This document shows positions 24,530 through 34,325 of a stretch of DNA of 64,000 nucleotides, in pieces. A model generated the notes under the pieces. The model did no database searches and was not told the DNA's origin. It worked only from the letters and a program-made list of their open reading frames with translations. Positions within the stretch are counted from its first letter, which is position 1; every line of letters starts with the position of its first letter. Source of the DNA: Craspedostauros australis (Eukaryota; Bacillariophyta; Bacillariophyceae; Mastogloiales; Achnanthaceae). The translations under genes and the position numbers were made by a program. The stretch covers positions 2,046,001-2,110,000 of the forward strand of contig JAMXDE010000008.1 in the NCBI GenBank assembly GCA_026770025.1, read 5' to 3'.

Positions 24530-26266
24530 TCAATCCTCCTCACCGGCACTAGCACGAGCGTCAATTTTGGCAAGCCAATTCAAATAGGAAACGATGTCGT
24601 AACATCTGTTCTGTTTCGCGCAGCTTTGAAGCGTCGCGCCGCTGTTGTTCGTGATGTGGATATCAACCTTGGCATGTCCGGATTCGATGAGGAACTTGAG
24701 TATCTTCAGCCTGTGCCCAGAACAAGCTTTGTGCAAGATGGTGTCGCCATCTTTATTTTGCAAGGTCGCGTCGAGTGTCGCCAATTCAGCGACACGGCGT
24801 AAGGCCTGGACATCGCAAAAGCGACACGCATAGTGGATGGGAGTGTCGCCATCATTGTTTTGGATGTTTGCGATAGACGCCGCCATGTTCATCAAGCGGT
24901 CAACGACGCTCCCGTCGTGCACGTGCATTGGCTCAGTCAAGTTTGTGGTTGGCACGATCTTCTTCTGGATGTAATCGTAGAGATGAGTGAGCTGGGCCAA
25001 CTCATTGATCTCCAGCAAGTAGCCCTTCTTGCACGCGATGTGGAAGATCGTGTCGCCTTCGTTATTCCGGAGGCTCATGTCCACGTGCGCCCCGGCCTTT
25101 TCCATCAAGTCTGCGATCACTTCTGGCATGTTGATCATACAAACAAGGTGGATAGGTGTGTTTCCATCCTTGTCCTGGACGTTGACAATGACATTGATAC
25201 GATCGCATTGGATGAAGTGCATGATCATTTCTATCTGCCCCTTTTCGCAAATGATGTGCATCGGTGTTTTCCCCTCGTTGTTCTTCACCTCCATGCTGGC
25301 ATTTGCCTGGCTGGAATCCGCCAAATACTTGATCATATGCTTGTTCCAAAACAAGCATGCTTCATGGAGCGGCGTGTTGCCATTGTTGTCTTGTGCATTG
25401 GCGTCAATGGCATCGCTGGTCAATTCAAGGACAGATTTGACAATGTCAACCTCCGCATATCTGCAGAGAGCCTGGAATGGCGTCTTCCCATCGTTGTCTG
25501 CGAGGTTGACGTCGACGGGAGCTTCGTCCGATCCTATGAGATGCCTGATCACAGCTTCATGTTTTTGATGACAGGCGAGATAGAATGCAGTTTTCCCGCC
25601 GTCGTCTCTCTCGTTGACATCAACGTCGACATGATCGGCACAGAGAAAGTAGTCAATCACCTCCATGCTGCCACGTTTGCATGCCTCGTGAAAAGGCGTC
25701 TTTCCATGGAAGTCGCGCGTGTTGGGATTGATCGTGATGTGATCCGATTCCGACAGATACTTCATCACATCCATTTGGCGACATGCACACGCGAAGTAGA
25801 ACGGTGTCCGCCCCTGCTGATTCTTCATGTCCACATCAATGATGGAGAGATTGGCTTCGATAAGGAGCTCAACGATTTCCTTCTGCCCACGTCGGCAGAC
25901 ATCGTGGAGCGGTGTATTGCCGTATTGATTGCCGATGTTGACAACGGCGTTGGCACTGACCTGATCCAGCTTCATCAAGAACGCCACCATCGCCTCGTTG
26001 TTGGACTCGCACGCATCGTGCAAAATGGTTTGTCCAGAGTTGTTTTGGATCGTCACATCCGTGCTGACTTGGTCTGCCCCCGCTGTCATCAGATATCTCA
26101 CAATGGCATCATGTCCACCACGACAGGCGAGATGGATTGGCGTGTCGCCAGAGCGATCCGTTGCCTTGGCATCGACTGCGCCTGTTGAGTGTGTGATTAT
26201 GGAGCGTACCTGACCCAGTTTGCCCCATCTGCAGGCATGATGCAAGGAAGGTGTTTTGGAAGACAT
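24530..26266 (-). CDS. Ankyrin-repeat protein with 36-residue repeats
   Basis: Uninterrupted frame of 578 residues composed almost wholly of 14-15 ankyrin repeats. The repeat core is visible throughout: DTPIHLACRGG, NTPLHDVCRRG, KTPFHEACKRG, NTPLHEACLF, KTPMHIICEKG, NTPIHLVC, DTPIHYACRF, DTILHKACSG. Spacing between successive TPxH motifs is commonly 36 residues instead of the canonical 33, because the loop carries paired DVxV-type strands (HVDVDVNERDDGGK). There is no signal peptide, transmembrane helix or added domain, so a soluble protein-protein scaffold is likely. It lies directly downstream of another ankyrin gene on the same strand, but repeat sequences differ, so recent duplication of one from the other is not evident. 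Confidence 0.9.
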   Translation of the reverse strand: MSSKTPSLHHACRWGKLGQVRSIITHSTGAVDAKATDRSGDTPIHLACRGGHDAIVRYLMTAGADQVSTDVTIQNNSGQTILHDACESNNEAMVAFLMKLDQVSANAVVNIGNQYGNTPLHDVCRRGQKEIVELLIEANLSIIDVDMKNQQGRTPFYFACACRQMDVMKYLSESDHITINPNTRDFHGKTPFHEACKRGSMEVIDYFLCADHVDVDVNERDDGGKTAFYLACHQKHEAVIRHLIGSDEAPVDVNLADNDGKTPFQALCRYAEVDIVKSVLELTSDAIDANAQDNNGNTPLHEACLFWNKHMIKYLADSSQANASMEVKNNEGKTPMHIICEKGQIEMIMHFIQCDRINVIVNVQDKDGNTPIHLVCMINMPEVIADLMEKAGAHVDMSLRNNEGDTIFHIACKKGYLLEINELAQLTHLYDYIQKKIVPTTNLTEPMHVHDGSVVDRLMNMAASIANIQNNDGDTPIHYACRFCDVQALRRVAELATLDATLQNKDGDTILHKACSGHRLKILKFLIESGHAKVDIHITNNSGATLQSCAKQNRCYDIVSYLNWLAKIDARASAGEED

Positions 26267-26814
26267 GACTCCTACTGTTCTTCTTGATGATCGAGACCTG
26301 TGCTGCTTTGGCTGGTTCGGCGTTGTATAATATCTGTGAGGAATTGAAGATTTATGACACCTCGAGCTCCTGTTCGTATCACCCCACTGCGCGACAGAGG
26401 ACGAGTACGAGTATGAGCCTCCGTGTGAGCCTCACCAGTACGAGCATGGAATCGTGGGCACAAGTACTATACTCATTGTTGTCCACATGTGGGGTTTAGT
26501 TGGGAGTGATGCTCGCCACGATGATGTTCGGAGAGTTGTTGCACTTGCTGGCGAAATCTCCCGTCACTCCCACCACTCTCGTCAGTTTGTGTAGTTTTTT
26601 GGAGTCGATTCCCACCACCCAAACACGATAAAAAATTGAGACTCCAAATCCTTGTCGGAGAGTCTACACGTACTCTCCCCTATTCGGAGACGTATTCTAC
26701 AATACTTGTGACACATGAACAGTCCACTAATACTATATAATATAATACTATTCATGGGTACTTTCACCGCACTGTCATAATATTGCACAGAGTACAGTAT
26801 TACATTATAGAATA
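26267..26814. other. Spacer between two ankyrin-repeat genes
   Basis: About 550 nt, partly very AT-rich (26695-26820, with TATATAATATAATA). It is presumably the promoter of the downstream ankyrin gene and the 3' region of the upstream one. No coding sequence. Confidence 0.4.
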
Positions 26815-27813
26815 CTATGCTCGCGAAATGTCCTCGTGAGCACGCTTGTGATTCCGTGGTTTGCATTGTTGCTGGTCTTGTGAGAGGTGTCGGCTGCCAC
26901 AGCAGTTTGTGAAGAACTCGATGATCGTGGTGTGCTCCTCTGATTTGGCAATGTCAAGAGGCGCGCGATCCTTCTTGTTTCGAGCGGCGATGTCTGCGTT
27001 GCAGGACTCAACGAGGTGCTTCACACAGTCCAAATCACCGCCCCAGCATGCGCAATGAAGCGGAGTGTTGCCATCATTGTTTGGAATATCGGTATCAGCG
27101 TTACATGAATCCAAGTACTTCACGCACTCCGAATGACCGCGCCAACATGCCTCATGAAGAGGGGTGTTGCCGTTTGTATCCTGTGTTGTGATGTCGGCGC
27201 CGCACGACCCCACCAGGTACTGTGCACAATCCAAGTGGCCGCTGTCGCATGCCCAATGGAGGGGAGTGCTGAAGCACTCGCCTGGGCTGTTGAGTTTCGC
27301 GTTGCATGATCCCACTAGGTACTTGACGCAATCGAAAGAACCACTCCTGCATGCCCAATGAAGGGGAGTGTAGCCAAACTTGTTTTGAACGTTGATGTCA
27401 ACGCCGCAAGACTCCGCCAGGTACTTCACGCAATTGGTTTTCCCGGTGTAGCATGCCCAGTGAAGTGGAGTGTCGCCATCATTGTTCCCAAGAGTGGTGA
27501 CAGCGTTGCATGCCTCCACCAGGTACTTCACACAATCAAGATGGCCTTTTTCGCATGCCCGATGGAGTGGGGAGTAGCCATGCCTGTTCTTAAAGTTGAT
27601 TTCGGCGTTGCACGCCTCCACCAAATACTTCAGACAGTTCAAGTGACCTTTGCAGCATGTCTCATGAAGTGAAGTCCCGCCAAATCTATTGACGATGGTG
27701 TTGACGTCAGTTTGTGGATTCTGTGCCTTCCATTCCTCCAATGCCTTGACATCACCCTCTTTGGCGGCATGCATGCATGGATCGATCGTGGCAGTGGGAG
27801 CGACAATCGGCAT
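26815..27813 (-). CDS. Ankyrin-repeat protein with near-identical Cys-rich repeats
   Basis: Uninterrupted frame of 332 residues with nine ankyrin repeats spaced about 34 residues. Repeats are strongly alike at protein and DNA level: TPLHWACYTGK, TPLHWACRSGS, TPLHWACDSGH, TPLHEACWRGH, TPLHCACWGGD, each followed by DCVKYLVxSCNA-type helices. The uniformity and repeated Cys positions suggest internal expansion by repeat duplication. The C-terminal 45 residues are basic and polar (SQDQQQCKPRNHKRAHED). No leader or transmembrane helix is present. It probably acts as a binding scaffold; the partner is unknown. The ATG at 27813 has no competing upstream start in frame. Confidence 0.9.
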   Translation of the reverse strand: MPIVAPTATIDPCMHAAKEGDVKALEEWKAQNPQTDVNTIVNRFGGTSLHETCCKGHLNCLKYLVEACNAEINFKNRHGYSPLHRACEKGHLDCVKYLVEACNAVTTLGNNDGDTPLHWACYTGKTNCVKYLAESCGVDINVQNKFGYTPLHWACRSGSFDCVKYLVGSCNAKLNSPGECFSTPLHWACDSGHLDCAQYLVGSCGADITTQDTNGNTPLHEACWRGHSECVKYLDSCNADTDIPNNDGNTPLHCACWGGDLDCVKHLVESCNADIAARNKKDRAPLDIAKSEEHTTIIEFFTNCCGSRHLSQDQQQCKPRNHKRAHEDISRA

Positions 27814-28053
27814 CTCTGCGTGATGCGATGCGATGCGATATCGCTAGCTTCTGGGGGCGAATACACGACCAGCGAGGCGTACGAGTGTCGATGACGTTGT
27901 CGTGAGTGGGCTCGTCAATCATGAACCACCGCTACTGTTGGGTTGTGTTTGCTCTGCTCGATCTGACCTCCTCGTTCGTAACCGTGCACTTGCTGTATGA
28001 GCATGAGTTGGGCCCTGTCGATTGTCCTGCCCCTTACTTTGGGACCTGTACCT

Positions 28054-28089
<36 letters not shown>

Positions 28090-28625
28090 TTTGTGACGAT
28101 CCTTCTTGTGCTCTTTGTGTGTCCTTTTCCTTTTTCTTTTTTTGTTCTGGAGGAATTCACACCAACGCAATTTTTCGGACACATCACCATTCTCGATACA
28201 CGGACGAACGGGAGTTGGGCAGAACTGACGTACTCGTGACCCGAGGTATCCTGCCTCTCCACAACCAGCCACGAAGCGGTGGTGCGCCCGTATTGAGAAG
28301 AATAGTACGAGCTAGAGAGTTATCCAAATGCTTTCCCTGCATATAATATCTTATTACCCATAACAATATGCAAGCAGGAGTCTGACTATGGGTACGTATG
28401 GTACATCGTAGGAACCGACCCCCAAAGTATCCGACGATTACATGATGTTCTGATCTGATCTGACGAGTTTGGTTGATCCGTCGATCGGTCATCAGCCATC
28501 ATTGTTGTTTCATACCAAACTTCCTGCTGATCCATGAAGTTCCCAACCCCCCAACCCCCCAACCCCCAGAGCTTATCCCAATCCACTTTCAGTTTCATCT
28601 CAACGAAGTTTCGCTCATCGGCCGC
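27814..28625. other. Intergenic region with AG microsatellite
   Basis: About 810 nt between the ankyrin gene start and the 3' end of the receptor gene. Holds an uninterrupted (AG)n run at 28058-28086 and a CCCCCAAC repeat at 28544-28568. Nothing coding is supported. Confidence 0.4.
28058..28086. repeat. (AG)n microsatellite
   Basis: Fourteen uninterrupted AG dinucleotides. Confidence 0.95.
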
Positions 28626-31368
28626 TCATGTTGCGTTCGTGAAATTTTGCTCGGTTGATGCGTCATCCCCCTCTGGTGATACGCACGGTGCTTGTACTGT
28701 ATGCGAAACTACAACAGGCGTAGGTTCTTCCAACGTTTCCACCGGTACCGCTTGCGCGATGGTTGCTGCGGCTTCTGGATCTTCTATTTGGGCTGTGCTG
28801 GACACCGACGATGCGTTGGACTCCAAGACCCGCCCAGCGAAGTTGCAGTGCGCAAGCATTGTGCCTGCCGTCGCCGGGGCGACTGCCTCCTTTGGTTCTG
28901 CCTTTGGCGATGTCATTGCCAACGAGGAAATACGACTGCCTCGCGGACGCAAGCTGCTTTGATCGTAAGCCTCGCCCGTTTGTGATGTTTGGGCCGTGCC
29001 GTGACTTTCGTATCTTGGGGGTGCCTTGGACTTGCTATCCATGGCGCAGGGCGCTGAGCCCGACTGCTGCTTCGTCTGATCCGGGGATGTCCTGGACATG
29101 ATCTGCTGCACTCTGGACCGACACCAGGAGAAGGTGCAGCATTGGGTGAATGCCAACGACCGTCGGAAGTGGATGAGGCAGTTGAGGAATCCTTGCAGCG
29201 GCGAGCATAAGGCGACGACGACAAACAGTGGGTAGGTTTTCACTGTTATGTCCACGAAGAAGGAGCTGAACAGAAGCGGGAAGGGGACATAAAATGCCAT
29301 CAGGTACCAAAGGGATTGCCAGAACACCTGATTCGTCATCGAGTTGGATTGGCTTTGGAGCCTCCATCGCTGCGAAGCCCTGTCGAGTTTGTACACCGAC
29401 AGAAACGTGGCTGAGGTGGCCACAGTCGCACCGAGGATGCAAATAGTGGATGGCACGAAGTACAAGAACGTGGCCGGCAACCAGGTCTTTTCTTGCGGCG
29501 GACCGACCGTGTAGCAGAGATTCAGTAAGGGTTGGTAGAACGGGATGCCAGCAAGTGCCAGCCCCAAGCCCAAAGGTATAATGACAGCATGGCAGCATCT
29601 TCGGTACAATCGAAGCTGATCCTCGCTCCATGATTTCGTGACGATGAGCCAAAAGTGGACAGCCAACGCGAAATTGTACCAAAGCGATGCGAATGATAAC
29701 TGCAGCATTGCGCCATTCACTTTGCAGGTCGCCTCCGTGCCACTGGAATTGAAGAGATCTTGTTCTTCCGGCATGAAGAAGTTGCTGAATATGTAATTGA
29801 TGGAACCGATCCAATCAAAGATACTGATGCCAAGCATGAGCTGGCCATAAGTCTTCACTCTCTTCTTGGGATCCCGCAGAATATCGAAGATGATAAACGA
29901 CGATCCCTGTTTGGAGTTGATGGTGAAAAATGTGATGGCGGTCGCGGTCATGGTCACGGTCCCGTGTGAACATCGCAGTTGCATATTGAGACGATAGAAG
30001 TAGAGATATCGTGAGAGTATTGATAGGGTGAATTATGACAGAGCCGATGTCAGCACGAACTGATGAGCGCTACAAATACACACTCCTTCTACCACAGCAA
30101 CAACTGCGCATTTGTTAGCACGCGAGTGAGACTCTCCCTGTCTCTCGGTTCAAACAATGCGACTGCGCGAGGGCGATACTTACAAAGAATGATAGCACCC
30201 CAGAGAAGATTTGAGATGCGGCTAATGCCGTCAGTCTTGGGTTGGGCTCGCATCCGCATGCATCCCGACGCAGCTGATTGGCGAAGCAGACGGTGGAATC
30301 CTGGTCAACTCCGAACTGCAAGAATGAGTCAAACAGCGCACAGGATACTTGTTCATTGGAGTAGGCCAAGGATGAGTCTTGTCTCGAACCCGCGCTGCTG
30401 TAAGCTTCAACGACGTCATTTGTGATCCATTCCAGGATCTTGTCTGGATATGGCACGCTCTGCCCACCTGGGCACAACGAGCACGAGTTTTGTCTCATGG
30501 GACACCCGCAGTAACCGGATAGCAGCTGGCTGAGCCCACATTCCTCAGCTTCGACGTCCAAGAGTGCGGTCAACGTCTCCAGCTCGCCACAAGTCTCTGC
30601 TGGTATTTCGATGCCTTCCAATTCAATGACCTTGTCCGGGAATCTCACCTTGCCGATGCCAGAGCACAGCAAGCACTTCTCGGTGCTGATCGTATCACTG
30701 CTTGTGTCCGTGTCAGCGCTATCATCACCATCGACGACGGTGTTGTTGCCGCCGCCCGTTGGCATGGCGGTCGGTGTTGGTGCGGCCGTGGCGCCCGGAT
30801 CGATTCCACCGCCGCCGCCACCGCCGCTGCATGCACAGTCTGGAACACTCTGGGCGATTGACTTGCACTCGTCAGAAGTTTGTTCGAATTGCTGCAGCGA
30901 CGAGTCCACCAATCCACACGTTCGCTTCAGTTCGCTGGGTGCATCTTGCAGGAAGCTGGGGATCGTCTGTAACACATGATCGGCATTCACCAACGATGAT
31001 GGCGACGGACACAGAGAGCAGGCACCTTGAATCTTGGGACAGCCGCAGAGTCCACCCAGCGTGCGGACGCCACGGCAATCGTCCGTGCTTTCGTCAATGT
31101 AGCCGACCACGTTCTGCAGGTCGCCGCATGTTGCGAGGGGGAACGGCGTCTTTAGGCCGATTGGAAAATCTGGTTTTGTGATGGCATCGTCAGGGTTTGG
31201 GCAGATGGTGCAGCCTGCGTTGGCCGGTGCGATGCTTGATGATGCCAAGATAATCGCAGCGAAGGCTATTGAGAGACGGAGCCTCTGTGCGGAGCGGCAT
31301 GGTGGACACGCGGTTGCGCTTTTTTCGGATGATGCTAGAGACGGCGGTGACGAGACAGATCGCGTCAT
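28626..31368 (-). CDS. Seven-transmembrane (GPCR-like) receptor with Cys-rich ectodomain
   Basis: Two exons, 31368-30184 and 29906-28626, with a 277-nt GTAAGT...CAG intron in phase 0, give 821 residues. Residues 1-51 end in a signal peptide (LSIAFAAIILASSSIAPANA). The ectodomain (52-380) has four modules of pattern CxxC...TC...C...CGC, for example CTICPNPD, CSLCPSPS, CLLCSGIG and CSLCPGGQ, with a Gly/Thr/Asp-rich linker in the middle. The splice builds TM1 (QIFSGVLSFF joined to GSSFIIFDILRDPKKR). TM2-TM7 are clear: YGQLMLGISIFDWIGSINY, LSFASLWYNFALAVHFWLIV, VIIPLGLGLALAGIP, FLYFVPSTICILGATVA, FWQSLWYLMAFYVPFPLLF, and VVVALCSPLQGFLNCLIHFR. The pattern resembles slime-mould cAMP-receptor-like 7TM families. 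A Ser/Thr/Pro-rich cytosolic tail of about 170 residues follows. Ligand and G-protein coupling are unknown. Confidence 0.85.
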
Positions 31369-33580
31369 CTTGATGTTTGAACCAGTGATGGCAAAGATGA
31401 ACGCTGTCCAGCGTATGGAACTACACACCCAATTCGTTTTGCATAGAATAGGATAATAAAATGCAACAGCAAATATCTGCTGGCGGCAGAGTTGTTGATG
31501 TTGGTGTATCTGAACCAATCGTTGGTAATCGGCGGGATGGTGAAATGATGGCGACACTGTCTCTTTCCCTCCGCGCTGCCTCTTCCAGACAGGAGCAGTT
31601 GCCGACTGGTGTGGTTGTGGGTCCTCCCGCAGGTCTGTTGTCCTCTCCCTGGTGCCAACCGAATGGATTTCGTTGGGCTTTGTATCACCGATGTGAGCAA
31701 AGTTGCTGTTCTGCCAGTTTGCCAGGAGAAGGGACATCGGAGCTTTTGTGGTCGTGGTGTCGTCGGTTTTGTCCGTGTCCTTGCATTGTGTGAGACAATA
31801 CTAATACGTATCTCCAAGCTACCCCACCGTTCGAGTTTAGAGGCTTTTGTCTCGTGTGGTCTTCGTGACCCGCCTCGAAGTTCATGACTTCGAATGACAA
31901 ACACAAATGACACGATGGTTCTTCGTCACATAGTTGTTGCCTGGTTGCGCATGTCGCAGCAAACACGAGTCCGTTGCACAGCTCATGCTTTTCCTGTTTG
32001 TATTGTTGTGTCGTGCCAATTTGGCGCGGACACTTCAAAGGTGACCAACACGAGAAGCAAAACTACCACAAAACGAAGAACAGACGGAGAGAAAGGCAAC
32101 GTGCCAGGATCAAAACAGACGAAAGGGAAGTCGAGCTCTGTGCTTCCGTCCTGTCAAAATCTGGGGACGCGCAGCAGCATGGCGGTGATACGCAGAGCAA
32201 CCAGGGTCGGCAAATCAACCCAATTGAAGGCAGCGGAGACTGGGTATCGTTGTTCGCGTCATGTCATGACAAAGACTGTGTTCCGCTTCTCAGGACAGGA
32301 TTCCACAGAACAGAACATGAATCTGCATCCAGGGAAAGGTCCGATCCAAGTTCGACACCTCAGGACAGCTCCACCCACACATCCCAGTGCTATACCAATG
32401 CGGGCGCGCAGGGGTGTTGCGCTGCATCAGAGACACGCTGTGCAATCTGTCATGCGGCTCGTGTCTGTTTGTATGGCAGTGGCATGAGACCAAATCATCC
32501 CAACTTGCTCCACTTTCGTCGTTTGCGATCTTCGCCATTCCGCCCATCGAATACGTCATCATGTGGCTGACTGCCTGCCTTCATCACCGTTGGCTAACGA
32601 TATAACCTCCCCACCCCTGGGTGTTTTTCTTTGTGGTGCTGGTTGTGAAAGGTTCACTATGTTCGTGGCGTGTTGTTGACACGCTTGCGACATTTTCGCA
32701 AATTGTTGCTGATCGATTAGGGGGTTGCGGTGAATTATAGTCAGAGAAGATTATCTATCAACGACGTCGCGTTGCATGTCACACGACATGTCTCTATTTT
32801 AGTCATGTATCGTCAGAACCTGATCGAAGAATCTCATGGTCGTCCTTCATACATCACGCTGTGGCTCAACAGGGACTCCACCGGCGTCAATCATGCGGGC
32901 GTTGCTGTTGAGTTGTGTTGGTATGAAGCAGACGCGAGTACAAGTACAAATACGAGTACAAGTGCAAGTACAAGTCTGAATGCGCTCTCGTGATGGTCAC
33001 ACACGTTGTCACTTTCACACGAATACCAGCAACTAAATCTTGTACTACGGCTCCCCCCGCACACTCCTGTACCCACGAATTTCACAGGGATTTGCCTCCA
33101 CGTCGCTCGGAGTTTGCCGCCTCCAAGATCTGCAGATCTCCGAGACGATACCTGTCGGTTCTGTGCCAGGCGTTGGAATGCTGATGGAGCGCCAACCATT
33201 CTCGAACGTGGCGTATACCCAGTGAGATGACCAACGTGGTGGGCAGAGGCAAAAAGTGTCTGCACCTCAAGGCGCATGACCCCATGCCGTGCGTTGTGAG
33301 ACGCGAAAATCTTCGTAGGAGGACGTACGATCTATGTGACGCACAATCGGCGCAAACGACATGGCGAACTGCTTGTGAGTCCCGCACACTTTCATATCCA
33401 CCAACGTGCATTAGATAGCGATGAGAACCGGTTGCCGGAGTTGGAATCGGAACAGGCGAGAATGTCGACGATCATGTCGATGACGATGTCAATGTTGATG
33501 TTGTGGTCGATTTTGTCAACAGTTCGCTTTCGATGCAAAATGCGAAGCAAGTCGCGCTCGTCGGAATCATCCTTGTTGAT

Positions 33581-33675
33581 CTGCGCCTGTACTTTAGTGC
33601 CGTCTGCGCCTGTACTTTGGTACCCATCTGCGCCTGCACTTTGATGTTCATCTGCGCCTCCACTTTGGTGATCAA
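33581..33675. repeat. Imperfect 24-bp tandem repeat, four copies
   Basis: Units start with CTGCGCCTG at 33581, 33604, 33628 and 33652. The first unit is 23 nt and the others 24 nt, with sequence CTGCGCCTGYACTTTGGTR and a variable end. Confidence 0.85.
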
Positions 33676-33910
33676 GTTTTGAGCGATAGCACAAGGAACA
33701 TCCATCAGAGTTCATTCTCTGCTTTCTTGTTCCCACTGGCGTTCTCGTTGTGTTCTGTTGCGTTGTGTCCGGACCAGCATGCTGTTTGGGACGAGATGGT
33801 GACGACGAAGATGGCAACCGCGAAGACATGGCGCATTCGCTACCTGACCCCTGTGTAGCCGGATCGTTGCAAATCCATACATCTGTCATGATTATTCTTC
33901 TTTGATCTTT

Positions 33911-33942
33911 GAGGAGAGAGAGAGAGAGAGAGGGAGAGAGAC
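33911..33942. repeat. AG-rich microsatellite
   Basis: AG dinucleotide run with two interruptions (GAGG near its start and GGG in the middle). Confidence 0.9.
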
Positions 33943-34325
33943 CATCTGGGCCCCTCCACCGTGCGCTGTGGGTTGTGTTGGAGGCAGATGGAAGATCTGT
34001 TTGCCGGTCATGGAGTCTTGCTCCCGGGTGAAGAGGATCTGTCTGAGGAAATGTGCACGAACCTGCGTCGCGCATGGTAGAGCACAAGCTGCACCAAGCC
34101 GGATCATCATGCACACCAAGCACTCAGCGCAGGTACTTGCATCAGTACCGACGAGAACGCATACTCGCGCTCAGACTCACACTCAGGCTCACACCCAGAC
34201 TCGTGGTGGTATGTCTGAAGAGAGGATCCTCACATCCAGATCTCACAAAAACATTCAGACTCCAAAGTTGAACCCAAACCCAACCCAAACCCAACTCCAA
34301 GAAACAACCAAGAAGACCCACCGTC

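Larger units (their letters stand above)
31369..34325. other. Large divergent intergenic region with repeats
   Basis: Nearly 3 kb between the receptor (-) and the Dispatched-like gene (+). It contains an AG-rich run at 33911-33942, CAAGTACAAG-type simple repeats at 32937-32975 and a 24-bp imperfect repeat at 33581-33675. A 165-codon minus-strand frame (33889-33392) and a plus-strand frame at 33227-33418 exist but have no recognisable domain, so I do not call them. I see no tRNA or transposon. Confidence 0.4.

Noticed and set aside
24833..26188. 451-codon plus-strand frame
   Set aside because: Antisense shadow of the ankyrin-repeat gene; the minus strand has clear repeats.
28626..29984. 7TM receptor as a stand-alone 452-residue gene starting at 29984
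   Set aside because: The first residues make a poor TM1. A splice acceptor at 29907 joins in phase to the upstream Cys-rich exon and completes TM1.
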